DNA from: CAZUZD01 sp964624465
GTDB taxonomy: Bacteria; Planctomycetota; Planctomycetia; Isosphaerales; Isosphaeraceae
Direction: 5' to 3'
DNA: 22,610 nt
NCBI GenBank assembly: GCA_964624465.1
Contig: CAZUZD010000073.1
Location: 1-22,610, forward strand
In this document: positions 7,524 through 14,182 of the stretch, piece after piece
Position numbering within the stretch: position 1 is the stretch's first letter
How the letters are laid out: each line of letters begins with the position of its first letter
The notes under the pieces: generated by a model
What the model saw: only the letters and a program-made list of their open reading frames with translations
Databases searched by the model: none
Told to the model about the DNA's origin: nothing
Position numbers and translations under genes: made by a program

Positions 7524-7826
7524 TCAGGCATCGGCCGGCTTGATCGTCGGCGGGCGCCCCCCGACTGGCTGGGCTCGCTCCCTCGTCTGGTGGCCGGTCT
7601 CCCACGCAAAGATGGTCTCGCCGGTCGCCGGGTCGAACCCCGCGACGGTGCCGAGCGTGCCCATGTCGCGAAACACGGTCTCGGTCTGCTTCATCCGGTA
7701 GGCGTCCTCGCCCCTGACCTTCACGGCACTTCCGGTCAGCTTCGCCTTCTTCCCGAGGGAGACGACGGCGGCGCCGATCGGCCACATCGGGTCGGTAGGG
7801 TGCGGGGTGTCGTGGTCGATGCTCAT
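7524..7826 (-). CDS. Small hypothetical protein
   Basis: The product is 100 residues from the ATG at 7826, with GGAG 10 nt upstream; the longer in-frame start at 7874 has no support. The middle (about 18-75) reads as a compact beta domain with two glycine turns (GTVAGFDPATGETIF), similar in style to small phage proteins that report on a parameter or bind a ligand. No family was recognised. It is flanked by other small genes of the same strand and precedes the 6775 gene. Confidence 0.55.
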   Translation of the reverse strand: MSIDHDTPHPTDPMWPIGAAVVSLGKKAKLTGSAVKVRGEDAYRMKQTETVFRDMGTLGTVAGFDPATGETIFAWETGHQTRERAQPVGGRPPTIKPADA

Positions 7827-7949
7827 GGTCGCTGGCTCCAACTCGGTGAAGGGCAGGGCACGCACGGCGCGCACCCCGATCGGGCCCCCTGGCGGGGGTG
7901 GACTGCGGACTACACGGTGGCGGTGGTCAGGGCCGCCGGGGAATCAGGA

Positions 7950-8159
7950 TCAGGCGACGTCGGCGCCGGCCTGGTCGCCCTTCAAGAACCGCTCGATCGT
8001 CGCGCGGAGCCAGAGGGGCGTGCGGCCGATCGTCCGGTCGGGCTTGGGGAACACGCCGGTCTTGCGGTGCCGGTGGAGCGTCGGCAGGCTGAGCCGGGTG
8101 ACGGCCGGCAGGTCGGCCATCCGGTAGACCAGCGGCTCGGGCTCGGTGCTGTGCGTCAT
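7950..8159 (-). CDS. AlpA/MerR-type helix-turn-helix regulator or excisionase
   Basis: This 69-residue protein has the layout of small excisionase/AlpA proteins. It begins with a strand and the helix YRMADLPAVTRLSLPTLHRH, followed by a basic turn (RKTGVFPKP) and a wing (IGRTPLWLRATIERFL). That order is typical of the winged MerR-like fold that binds att-site or promoter DNA. Such proteins commonly act as excision directionality factors or as activators of the integrase gene. Here it lies 11 kb from the integrase. The ATG is at 8159, with a GAGGGC upstream. The inverted repeat at 8213-8247 is a candidate site of action. Confidence 0.75.
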   Translation of the reverse strand: MTHSTEPEPLVYRMADLPAVTRLSLPTLHRHRKTGVFPKPDRTIGRTPLWLRATIERFLKGDQAGADVA

Positions 8160-8212
8160 AAGTGCGGTGCCCTCGGGGTGTGGATCGGGGTCAGGGGATG
8201 CCGGTCTCGGGT

Positions 8213-8247
8213 GTAGGGGCCAGGTGTTCAGGTCAAGCCACCCCTAC
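8213..8247. promoter_or_regulatory. Inverted repeat upstream of the AlpA-like gene
   Basis: GTAGGGG at 8213-8219 is mirrored by CCCCTAC at 8241-8247. It lies about 55 nt before the AlpA-like start and could be an operator or a weak hairpin. The stretch 8250-8346 is AT-richer than its surroundings, and no clear promoter was seen in it. Confidence 0.35.
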
Positions 8248-8346
8248 TGTCTACCACCAATTGATGGCGGGCAACAGCAAAAGCGCTCATGCGGTGTCAT
8301 CTCGTGGCAATCTGGGAAGGCAGGAGCATTTTTGCCGCACTCGCGG

Positions 8347-8823
8347 TCAGTCGATCCGCTCGACGGCGGCCAGGTCGATCGCGTGGATGGCCATGATCGA
8401 GCCGTCGGAGTGCTCGCACACGGTGCCGATCGGGTCGTACTCGCGATTGCGACCCGGAACCACGGCGTACAGGGTGCTGCCGATCTGGACGGCGGCGGGG
8501 TGGCACCGGACGCGGTACAGCTCCGACCTGAGCGTCGGGGCCAGCTCGGCCTGAGGCGCCAGGATCAGGGCCATCAGAGCTTTCTCGGTGTCGATGGACA
8601 TGCTCTGAATGATGTGGTCGTGCGTCTCCATCTCGTCGGGCTCATGGTCGCGGTAGGCAAGCGTCTGGGCCTGCATCTCGGCGGCGGCGGCCAGGTAGGC
8701 GTCGGCGGCGATCTTGAGGGCCGCCCGGCGTCGAGACTCGGCCAGCGCGGCCCAGTCGTCGGCAGCCGGGGCGGGGACGAGCTTCGTCGGCTTGCTGGGG
8801 GTGGGCTTGATGCGAGCGTTCAA
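8347..8823 (-). CDS. Hypothetical protein
   Basis: This 158-residue protein is not recognised. It starts at TTG (8823), with GGAG about 10 nt upstream in a CTCCA/TGGAG hairpin. Residues 25-75 form an Ala-rich helix with heptad-like spacing (ESRRRAALKIAADAYLAAAAE). Residues 105-158 look like a small alpha/beta domain (YRVRCHPAAVQIGSTLYAVV, then CEHSDGSIMAIHAIDL). No metal or catalytic motif stands out. It has the character of other short proteins in this element. Confidence 0.6.
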   Translation of the reverse strand: MNARIKPTPSKPTKLVPAPAADDWAALAESRRRAALKIAADAYLAAAAEMQAQTLAYRDHEPDEMETHDHIIQSMSIDTEKALMALILAPQAELAPTLRSELYRVRCHPAAVQIGSTLYAVVPGRNREYDPIGTVCEHSDGSIMAIHAIDLAAVERID

Positions 8824-8862
8824 CGGCAGTGCTCCAGTCGTGGAGTGAGGCAGGGGGGCAGG

Positions 8863-9123
8863 TCAGGGCTGCACGCGGATGGCGATGACGAAGTGGCTGC
8901 CGATGGGCAGGACGGTCCACGGGTGTCCGTCCTCGACCCGGCCTTCCCAGCGGCGGCGGGTGCTCCAGATCAGCGTCACGTCGACGATGGTGCCGGCGAC
9001 GTTGACCAGCACGCTGTACTGCCGGCTCGACGGGGCGGATCTGCGGCGGGTTCGGACGGGCGGGGGCGTTGCGGCCACCAGCGCGGGGAGCCGTCGCCGG
9101 CCGCGCTGGGGCTGAGGGGCCAT
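8863..9123 (-). CDS. Small basic hypothetical protein
   Basis: This 86-residue protein has an Arg/Pro-rich N-terminal 35 residues, then a beta-rich half (QYSVLVNVAGTIVDVTLIW) with a closing strand. A ribosome binding site is weak, so the start is uncertain. The strand pattern, with a basic tail, suggests a small nucleic-acid-binding fold, but no family was recognised. Confidence 0.45.
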   Translation of the reverse strand: MAPQPQRGRRRLPALVAATPPPVRTRRRSAPSSRQYSVLVNVAGTIVDVTLIWSTRRRWEGRVEDGHPWTVLPIGSHFVIAIRVQP

Positions 9124-9173
9124 ACCAGCATGCTTCAGGGCTCCGATCGTGGAGTCGCGGGAGGGAGGGAGCA

Positions 9174-9197
9174 GGGCCGGCCCCCATCGGCCGGCCC
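9174..9197. terminator. GC hairpin after the 9210 gene
   Basis: GGGCCGGCC at 9174-9182 pairs exactly with GGCCGGCCC at 9189-9197 across a 6-nt loop, 12 nt after the stop codon of the 9210-9434 gene on the minus strand. It is a very stable 9-bp stem without a T tract. Confidence 0.5.
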
Positions 9198-9209
9198 CTC
9201 GGGCAACGG

Positions 9210-9434
9210 TCAGGCGGTGGCCAGCCGGAGCTCACGGCGAGCCAGGCGCCGAGCTTGACGGAGGCGGTCGAGGCGGTCGCGGGTCAGCCGCACCCGGCGG
9301 TTCAGCGCCGGGCGGTCGGCGTAGGAGGTTTCCGGCCGGCGGCGCTCCAGGAAGTGGGCGATCCGCTCGGCGGTGCTGACCAGGCCGTCGAGGCGGTCGG
9401 CTCGGTCGAACCGCCAGACAGGGGCGTGCGGCAT
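9210..9434 (-). CDS. Small Arg-rich hypothetical protein
   Basis: This 74-residue protein starts at the ATG at 9434, with AGGAG about 10 nt upstream. It is almost entirely helical and very rich in Arg, Leu and Asp (RLTRDRLDRLRQARRLARREL), which suggests a helical hairpin or coiled coil. No family was recognised. Confidence 0.5.
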   Translation of the reverse strand: MPHAPVWRFDRADRLDGLVSTAERIAHFLERRRPETSYADRPALNRRVRLTRDRLDRLRQARRLARRELRLATA

Positions 9435-9458
9435 CGGCAGGGCTCCTGAGGCCAGCCA

Positions 9459-9476
9459 GGGGCCCCGGAGGGCCCC
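9459..9476. terminator. 7-bp hairpin with CGGA loop after the 9496 gene
   Basis: GGGGCCC and GGGCCCC form a perfect 7-bp stem closed by the tetraloop CGGA (UCCG on the minus-strand transcript). It lies 20 nt after the stop of the 9496-9687 gene. Confidence 0.5.
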
Positions 9477-9495
9477 CAGCCGGGCGGGTGGCGGT

Positions 9496-9687
9496 TCAGT
9501 CGGTGATGGTGGCCAGGATGATCAACTCGCACTCGACGGCGTGGCGGGCGGCCGTCTCGGCCATCGCCAGCAGGCCGTTGCGGGTGGCCAGGGCGGCGGC
9601 GATCCGGTACAGGCCGGCGGCGGTGGCCAGGTTGCCGGTGAGCCGCTCGCGGCGGGCCTGATCCGTGACGTGCATGACCTTCGACAT
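9496..9687 (-). CDS. Small hypothetical protein
   Basis: This 63-residue protein starts at the ATG at 9687, preceded by a run of six G; longer in-frame starts have no ribosome binding site and an Arg-rich shadow-like sequence. It is predicted to be mainly helical (NLATAAGLYRIAAALATRNG, then MAETAARHAVECELIILATI), like a tetratricopeptide-type helix pair. No function was recognised. Confidence 0.5.
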   Translation of the reverse strand: MSKVMHVTDQARRERLTGNLATAAGLYRIAAALATRNGLLAMAETAARHAVECELIILATITD

Positions 9688-9710
9688 CGCGATTCCCCCC
9701 GAGTGAGGCA

Positions 9711-9728
9711 GGGCCCCCGGAGGGGCCC
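9711..9728. terminator. 7-bp hairpin with CGGA loop after the 9753 gene
   Basis: GGGCCCC and GGGGCCC form a 7-bp stem around the same CGGA tetraloop as the hairpin at 9459-9476. It lies 24 nt after the stop of the 9753-9992 gene on the minus strand. Confidence 0.5.
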
Positions 9729-9752
9729 CGCTGGTGCGTGTGACGGCGACGG

Positions 9753-9992
9753 TCAGTCGATCCAGGTCGGGAGGCGGCCGGCGTCGTAGTCGGCGGCCAG
9801 CTCGGCGACGTGAAGCGTCCAGGCGTCGATGCCGTCGGTCTCGGGGGTCACCAGGTCGGTGGCGTGGAACTCGGTGTTCTGGGCGGCCCACCAGGCCCGG
9901 TCGGCGGCGGCGGGGGCCTCATCGGCCAGGGGGGCGACCGCGAAAATCGCGGCGACGGCCAGGGCGGGGGCGGATGCGGTTACAATGGCCAT
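9753..9992 (-). CDS. Small hypothetical protein with a signal-like N-terminus
   Basis: This 79-residue protein starts at the ATG at 9992, with AGGAG 7 nt upstream. Residues 1-25 are hydrophobic and Ala-rich (ALAVAAIFAVAPLADEAPA) and would pass as a signal peptide or a single membrane segment, although a charged start is missing. The rest is acidic, with three tryptophans. No family was recognised. It is the first gene of the minus-strand run that reads leftward from 9992. Confidence 0.5.
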   Translation of the reverse strand: MAIVTASAPALAVAAIFAVAPLADEAPAAADRAWWAAQNTEFHATDLVTPETDGIDAWTLHVAELAADYDAGRLPTWID

Positions 9993-10240
9993 TGCGATGC
10001 TCCTGCTAGTACCAGGGGTTTCGCTCGGGCCTCGGTCGGTGCCAGCCGGCCGGGGCCCACTTTGTTTGTCGGGGTGACAACCACCACCGACACACACAGC
10101 CTAATTTTCCGCCACCAGAATTCAATATCTATCTTCGGATTATTTTTGGTGGCCGGTAATTCAATTGCGGCGTATACTGTGCTGTAGGCGGGGGAACAGG
10201 TTTCCCGCTACGATGCGAGTCTCGTAGGAGTCCCGACACC
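9993..10240. promoter_or_regulatory. Divergent intergenic region with AT-rich core
   Basis: This stretch separates the minus-strand gene at 9992 from the plus-strand gene at 10241 and includes the most AT-rich segment nearby (about 10098-10178). GCCACCA at 10111-10117 and TGGTGGC near 10147-10153 form an inverted repeat, and AATTCAAT occurs twice. TATACT at 10173-10178 is a good -10 box for the plus-strand operon, but no standard -35 box sits at 16-18 nt. The region probably controls both directions. Confidence 0.45.
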
Positions 10241-10459
10241 GTGGCACCGACAGGCACTCTCATGGCACGCCCCAAGGGCCGCCCGAAATCGTCCACTCGC
10301 CAGGACGTTTCCACCAAATTCGACAAGGGCCTGTTGGCCATGGCGCGCATGGTCGCCACGGCTCGCAACGTGTCGCTGGCCGAGTACGTTTCCGAGGCGG
10401 CCAGGGCCGCGATCGAGCGGGACTTTGCCGCCGAGATGCGTCGTCTTGAAGGCAAGTGA
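10241..10459 (+). CDS. Ribbon-helix-helix (CopG/Arc-type) protein
   Basis: This 72-residue protein starts at GTG 10241 (GGAG 10 nt upstream) or at ATG 10262, which would give 65 residues. The basic N-terminal arm (ARPKGRPKSSTRQDVSTKFD) is followed by two helices (GLLAMARMVATARNV and LAEYVSEAARAAIERDF), the pattern of ribbon-helix-helix DNA-binding proteins that act as dimers. Such proteins are often antitoxins or autoregulators. It is followed after 18 nt by the SLOG-like gene, forming a two-gene plus-strand operon. The binding site may be the inverted repeat in the upstream region. Confidence 0.65.
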   Translation: MAPTGTLMARPKGRPKSSTRQDVSTKFDKGLLAMARMVATARNVSLAEYVSEAARAAIERDFAAEMRRLEGK

Positions 10460-10477
10460 GTCGCGGGGGCTCGACCC

Positions 10478-10915
10478 ATGCCGGATGACGTGCGGGTGGT
10501 GATCTCAGGGGAGAAGTCGTGGCGGTGCGCCGACCTGGCCGGGCGCATCGCGGCGAGGCTCCGGGGCCGCTACGGCGACGACTTGGTCCTGGTGCATGAC
10601 GGCACTGGAGAGGCTCAGAACGCTCTCGACCAGATCGCGCTGACGTCGCGGATTCGGCGAGACGTCCGACCCATCACGCCGAGCTCGGGGCCCGACCTGG
10701 CGAACAAGCTCCGGGCCGACATGCTCATCGGCGCCACGTTCCTGCTCCTGCTGCATCGCAACCTGGCCTGGTCGCGGCGGTGCCGGACCCTGGCGGTTCA
10801 GGCGCTTGGGGTCGGGGTGCCGGTCTGGCTCATCGATGCCGAGGATGCCGAGCCCCGGCGCCTGCATGTCATCCCGTTCAAGGGGCAGCCGGCCGGCGTC
10901 CCGCCGAGCCGGTGA
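10478..10915 (+). CDS. SLOG/DUF2493-like protein
   Basis: This 145-residue protein resembles DUF2493/YspA-type SLOG proteins, which have a Rossmann-like fold and are thought to bind nucleotides or nucleotide-derived ligands. The starting VRVVISGEKSW matches the family's first strand and G-rich turn, LVLVHDGTGEAQNALDQIA matches the second strand with its HGGxxGxD-type segment (here HDGTGEA, so the glycine pattern is altered), and VPVWLIDAE fits the later strand. It pairs with the ribbon-helix-helix gene and ends in an intrinsic terminator. SLOG proteins occur in defence and signalling settings; a toxin-like or sensor role is possible but not shown. No other domain is fused. Confidence 0.6.
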   Translation: MPDDVRVVISGEKSWRCADLAGRIAARLRGRYGDDLVLVHDGTGEAQNALDQIALTSRIRRDVRPITPSSGPDLANKLRADMLIGATFLLLLHRNLAWSRRCRTLAVQALGVGVPVWLIDAEDAEPRRLHVIPFKGQPAGVPPSR

Positions 10916-10936
10916 CTGGCGGTCGGCCTTTTTTTT
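10903..10936 (+). terminator. Intrinsic terminator of the RHH-SLOG operon
   Basis: GCCGA at 10903-10907 pairs with TCGGC at 10923-10927, with further pairing inside (GCC/GGC around a small bulge). Eight T follow at 10929-10936. The stem overlaps the end of the SLOG-like gene, including its stop codon. This is the clearest factor-independent terminator in the window. Confidence 0.8.
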
Positions 10937-10939
10937 GGG

Positions 10940-11000
10940 AAGTGCGGGAAAACCTCGGGCAGGGGCCAGCGAACGCTTTTGGCCTGACGTGCCGAAAAAC
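10940..11000 (+). repeat. Pair of AAGTGSCGAAAAA-type motifs (locus 1)
   Basis: AAGTGCGGGAAAAC at 10940-10953 and ACGTGCCGAAAAAC at 10987-11000 are two versions of one 14-bp motif, 47 bp apart in the same orientation, each preceded by a T/G-rich block. The region lies between the terminator at 10903-10936 and the stop of the 11028-11252 gene. A matching pair is at 12709-12759. Confidence 0.6.
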
Positions 11001-11027
11001 CCTCGGTCACGCCGCTCCGACCCGGCG

Positions 11028-11252
11028 TCAGCGGCCTGGGGCCTCGAGATGATCTACGGGTGCACCGACCTGGGGCTGGCGGGACCTGGGCCACAGCAGG
11101 GCCAGGGCCGTGATCCCCGACGCGACTTGCAGGCCCATGAGCCAGGATCGATGCTGCGTGGTCACGAGGCCCTGCTCGACCAGCACGGCGGCCACTTGCA
11201 GACCGATGCCCAGGCCGATGGCGAGGCCCGCGTTGAACTGGCGACTTGGCAA
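11028..11252 (-). CDS. Small two-helix membrane protein
   Basis: This 74-residue protein starts at TTG 11252 with a strong GGAGG 5 nt upstream. It has two hydrophobic segments, about residues 8-25 (AGLAIGLGIGLQVAAVLV) and 38-54 (LMGLQVASGITALALLW), and a charged C-terminal tail. It would sit in the inner membrane as a hairpin. No family was recognised; small membrane proteins of this kind are common among toxins, holin-like proteins and phage accessory genes. Confidence 0.5.
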   Translation of the reverse strand: MPSRQFNAGLAIGLGIGLQVAAVLVEQGLVTTQHRSWLMGLQVASGITALALLWPRSRQPQVGAPVDHLEAPGR

Positions 11253-11522
11253 ACCATCCTCCGTCCGTCCGAGGCGTCGGGCAGAAGCGCTCAGCGGACC
11301 GGCCCGCCGGGTCAGAAGTTCAGAATACCAGACGCCCCCGGTGGCCCGGACGATCTGGTGCCCCGGTTTCCCGCAGATTTCGGAGAGCCGGGTCAGCCAG
11401 GCTGCCGGGAGTGGTCCGGGCGACGTGCGTCCTGTTGATCACTCGGTAGGCTTTCCGCATACTTGCCGCTCATCAAGGCGGTCATGTATGCGCTATTGCT
11501 GTCATCGTGAGTTTCCCAGATT
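11253..11522. other. Divergent intergenic region
   Basis: About 270 bases separate the minus-strand small membrane gene from the plus-strand gene at 11523. No stable hairpin stands out. TTGCCG near 11464 with TATGCG about 18 nt further on could be a weak plus-strand promoter for the next gene. No coding sequence with a credible start was seen here. Confidence 0.35.
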
Positions 11523-11798
11523 ATGGCCACTGACGGTCCCCCGTCCCACCCTTCCCCCTCCGTACATCAGTTCGGCCACCTTGTCGTGTTCGAGGTACCG
11601 CAGAACGACCGCACAGTGTCGCTCCGGATTCGGTTCTGGACCGAGGCCGATTGGGATGCCACAGCCGAGGCCTCGCGCCCGACGGAGCACAAAAAGATCC
11701 CAGGCGGCTACGTGGCCTGGATGACGGTGACCCGGGACCCCCACGCCGAGCATGTTTTGCCGCCCGCCGACGAATGGCCACGCGACGCCGATCAGTGA
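11523..11798 (+). CDS. Small hypothetical protein
   Basis: This 91-residue protein is not recognised. Its composition is protein-like: strands with alternating hydrophobics (HLVVFEVPQNDRTVSLRIRF), two tryptophans and a His/Glu-rich end. The ATG has only a weak upstream GTGAG. It is one of three plus-strand genes inside the element and ends tail-to-tail with the 11792 gene, overlapping it by 7 nt. It may be expressed independently of the minus-strand operons. Confidence 0.5.
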   Translation: MATDGPPSHPSPSVHQFGHLVVFEVPQNDRTVSLRIRFWTEADWDATAEASRPTEHKKIPGGYVAWMTVTRDPHAEHVLPPADEWPRDADQ

Positions 11799-12640
11799 TC
11801 AGCGTCGAGGGCTGTCGGCGAGGGACTGGCGCCGATCATCGTCGGGCCGGTGACCAGCACACTGACGCTGTTTAGCGGCACGCGAGACTCCAGGCGCCTG
11901 ACCCGGGCAATCATCTCGATGAGGTCGGCAAGCTGCCGGCGCTCCTGAGCGATGCGCTTCTGATCCAGCGCCATCCGCTGCACCGTGCGGCCGCCCTTCG
12001 GCTCGGCGATGACGTCGAACGTCTCCAGGCTCCGCAGTCGCATCCAGGTCAGGCCGGCCGACTCGGCCAGCGCCAGCACGGCTCCGCTCGCGCTTGGGCC
12101 TGCCAGGCGGGCGACGTAGGCGTCGAGGTCGTCGAGGACGCGCCACTTTTGCTCTGGCGGCCAGTGAGCAACCAAGTTACGAGCAACGCCGACATTCGGC
12201 CCGAGACCCTGGCAGTGCGACACGGGCAAGCTGGCGGCGGCGGGGTGGCCACGCTTCAGTGGTGCGGGGGGGAGCGCTGGCGTCGAAGCCTCGGCGGGGG
12301 CGGGCGGATCGGTGACGGCGGCGGTGGTCATCTTCAGTCTCCAGCGGCGTCGAGGGTCGCGGTGGAACCCGAGGGCGGTCAGGTGGTCCTGAGCAAGCTG
12401 GCGGGCAGCCCGGACAACGGCCCGGACCTGCGCCCGCTCGGCATCGTCGGTGGCCTGCCAGGCGGCCAGGGCCCGGCGGTCGGCCTCTTGCCGGGCTTTC
12501 CGCTGCTGCCGGGTGTCTTCGTCGAGCTCGTCGGCCAGGATCGCGAGCAGGCCGCTGGCGACGTACTTCGACACGACCCGGCTGCCCACCCGGCGGTTCT
12601 CGTAGTAGTAGACGCAGTCGCCACGGGCCTTGAGGGGCAT
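11792..12640 (-). CDS. Hypothetical protein with coiled-coil segment
   Basis: This 282-residue protein starts at the ATG at 12640, with AGGAG 11 nt upstream. It opens with MPLKARGDCVYYYENRRVG, a lysine/arginine and tyrosine-rich start often seen in planctomycete and cyanobacterial element proteins. Residues 38-95 are a charged helix (RQQRKARQEADRRALAAW) likely to form a coiled coil. A Pro/Ala linker (110-135) leads to a helical second half with VRRLESRVPLNSV near the end. No enzymatic motif was seen. It is preceded by the motif pair at 12709-12759. It may be a structural or DNA-binding protein of the element. Confidence 0.6.
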   Translation of the reverse strand: MPLKARGDCVYYYENRRVGSRVVSKYVASGLLAILADELDEDTRQQRKARQEADRRALAAWQATDDAERAQVRAVVRAARQLAQDHLTALGFHRDPRRRWRLKMTTAAVTDPPAPAEASTPALPPAPLKRGHPAAASLPVSHCQGLGPNVGVARNLVAHWPPEQKWRVLDDLDAYVARLAGPSASGAVLALAESAGLTWMRLRSLETFDVIAEPKGGRTVQRMALDQKRIAQERRQLADLIEMIARVRRLESRVPLNSVSVLVTGPTMIGASPSPTALDADH

Positions 12641-12708
12641 CGGTTTCGCTGCTCCTGCCCTACAGGTGCCAGGGGTGCCACACGGTGCGACCGGTATTTT
12701 TTGGTACG

Positions 12709-12759
12709 AAGTGGCGAAAAACTCACCCGCACCTCTTTTGCCCGGAAGTGCCGAAAAAA
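12709..12759 (+). repeat. Pair of AAGTGSCGAAAAA-type motifs (locus 2)
   Basis: AAGTGGCGAAAAAC at 12709-12722 and AAGTGCCGAAAAAA at 12746-12759 are two copies, 37 bp apart, in the gap upstream of the 11792-12640 gene. Both are preceded by T-rich blocks (TTTTTTGG and CTTTTG), as in the pair at 10940-11000. Their function is unknown; operators, iterons or recombination sites are possible. Confidence 0.6.
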
Positions 12760-12766
12760 TCCGGGC

Positions 12767-12997
12767 TCAGGTCGTCTCGTCGACGAGGGTCTCAATCCGG
12801 GCACGGATCTCGGCCGGGATGCTCCGGATCTCGCTGAACACGACCGAGCGTCTGACGCGGTAGAACCGGGCGATCTTGAGGACGGGCACGCCGGCGGCCT
12901 TCTTGTGGGCCATCTCGAGCGCCCGGGTTTTCCGCCAGTCGAGGTCGGCAGCGTCGCGCTCTCCGGTCGAGGCGACGGGTCGCAGTGGCTTGCGCAT
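12767..12997 (-). CDS. Small hypothetical protein, possible HTH
   Basis: This 76-residue protein starts at the ATG at 12997, 2 nt after the stop of the 13000 gene, so it belongs to the same operon. The second half (VPVLKIARFYRVRRSVVFSE followed by IRSIPAEIRARIETL) has the spacing of a helix-turn-helix of the transposase/AraC-like type. The N-terminus is basic. A DNA-binding role is likely but not proven. Confidence 0.5.
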   Translation of the reverse strand: MRKPLRPVASTGERDAADLDWRKTRALEMAHKKAAGVPVLKIARFYRVRRSVVFSEIRSIPAEIRARIETLVDETT

Positions 12998-12999
12998 GG

Positions 13000-13497
13000 T
13001 CAGACGGCCCCCAGGGCCTGGTAGTCGCTCCACAACGCCTTTCGGCCGCGCTTCAGCGGCGTGCCGCCGGTGCCGCCCCCGAGCCGGGCACGCCTGCTGG
13101 CGGCCTTGGCGGACTCCTGCATCGGGTGCGGCGTCGGATCGGTGGCGGTGGCGTGGCAGCAGGCACAGACCGCCAGCCGGGGCATAGCGCGGCCCCGACA
13201 GACCGGGCAGCGAGCAGGGGGCATGTAGCTGATGACGGCGGTGGTCCAGATCCGGCTGACGCCGATCAGTCGGAACGGCGGGGCGAGCCGGGCCGGGCCG
13301 GCGAGGGTGTAGGACTCCTCGGCGATCAGGCCAGCGTCGGGCGGGACGGAGCGGGGGTCGGCGATCGACCCGAAGAACCCTGCCCCGCCCTCGGCCTGGA
13401 TCTGCGACTCCTGGCAAGCCGGCGACGACACGCGGTCGGTGGCGTCGTCGCGGGCCTGCTCATCCACCAGGACGGCCAGTTGCTCGGCTCGGGTCAT
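13000..13497 (-). CDS. Hypothetical protein with a zinc ribbon
   Basis: The preferred start is the ATG at 13497 (GGAG 8 nt upstream), giving 165 residues; a TTG at 13539 would add 14. C97, C100, C111 and C114 (CPVC and CACC) form a probable zinc ribbon. The C-terminal 35 residues are Gly/Arg-rich. The N-terminal 90 residues contain a beta-rich segment ending IWTTAVISYMPPAR. It lies in the compact operon downstream of the primase. Zinc ribbons here usually bind nucleic acid. Confidence 0.55.
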   Translation of the reverse strand: MTRAEQLAVLVDEQARDDATDRVSSPACQESQIQAEGGAGFFGSIADPRSVPPDAGLIAEESYTLAGPARLAPPFRLIGVSRIWTTAVISYMPPARCPVCRGRAMPRLAVCACCHATATDPTPHPMQESAKAASRRARLGGGTGGTPLKRGRKALWSDYQALGAV

Positions 13498-13547
13498 CGT
13501 CGGGGCTCCGAGGGCCTGGCGGATCACTCGCGACAGCAACCCCGAGG

Positions 13548-13730
13548 TCAGGCGGCGCCCGTCCGTCTCGGAGCCGAGGTCGGCCGGCTGATGATCTGCG
13601 GCATGGGCTCGCCGCCATCGGGTGGCCGGGGTCCTCGTGGCCGGTTGCCGTGGCGCTGGCGGTCAAGGGCTTGCTGCCACTGGTGCGGGGTGACGGCGCC
13701 GGTGGTTGGGCGGTCGGTGTAGTCGCTCAT
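13548..13730 (-). CDS. Small hypothetical protein
   Basis: This 60-residue protein is short and Pro/Arg-rich. Its start overlaps the stop of the 13727-14182 gene by 4 nt (ATGA), a sign of translational coupling. Residues 14-26 (TPHQWQQALDRQR) are a likely helix. No family was recognised. The coupling supports it being a real gene despite low complexity. Confidence 0.45.
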   Translation of the reverse strand: MSDYTDRPTTGAVTPHQWQQALDRQRHGNRPRGPRPPDGGEPMPQIISRPTSAPRRTGAA

Positions 13731-14182
13731 GGCGTCCTCGTGCGGGGTGGCGGGGGGCCGAAGTCGATGTCAGAGACGGCCGGCAGCTCCCAGACGCCGG
13801 GGCGGATCTGGATCAGGCCGATGTCCTCGAGGGAGCGGCGCTCGGCGCGGGCGTAGGGGTCGGAGCGGTCGGCCCACTCCAGCGCCTTGGCCTGCGCCAC
13901 GGGGTCGGGGTGCTCGACCTGGATCGGGGGCAGGTCGTGGTCGATGGAGGGCCCCCAGCGCTGGGCCTGCAGCGCCGGGCTCAAGCCGGGGCCGAGAGGT
14001 GCGGGGGTTGCCGGCGCGGCCGGTTTGGCACCAATTGGTGTCAGCAGGGCGATCAGGTCGGCACGGTGCTCGCGGATCAGGTCGCGCAGGTCGGCGGGCA
14101 CGGGGCACCGGGCCTGCAGGCGGTCGCCTTCGAGGCGCAGCTCGACCCCGCGGGCCCGCACGCGGTCCAGGACGGTACTCAT
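13727..14182 (-). CDS. TubC-N-like docking-domain protein
   Basis: This 151-residue protein begins with VLDRVRARGVELRLEGDRLQ, then PADLRDLIREHRADLIALL, which matches the helix-strand-helix of TubC-type N-terminal docking domains. In known TubC proteins that domain guides interactions between modular synthases; short copies are also common in phage and element proteins beside primases. The rest is Pro-rich with a C-terminal helix (AQAKALEWADRSDPYAR) and an LIQIRPGVWELP strand. Its ATG overlaps the primase stop by 4 nt. It may help recruit or regulate the primase-helicase, which is an inference from coupling. Confidence 0.55.
   Translation of the reverse strand: MSTVLDRVRARGVELRLEGDRLQARCPVPADLRDLIREHRADLIALLTPIGAKPAAPATPAPLGPGLSPALQAQRWGPSIDHDLPPIQVEHPDPVAQAKALEWADRSDPYARAERRSLEDIGLIQIRPGVWELPAVSDIDFGPPPPRTRTP

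Noticed and set aside
9711..9728. Calling the GC hairpins proven Rho-independent terminators.
   Set aside because: None has a T tract after the stem, so termination is not shown; they are listed as hairpins with moderate confidence.
10941..12759. Interpreting the AAGTGSCGAAAAA motifs as transposon ends.
   Set aside because: The copies run in the same orientation and no transposase was recognised between or beside them.
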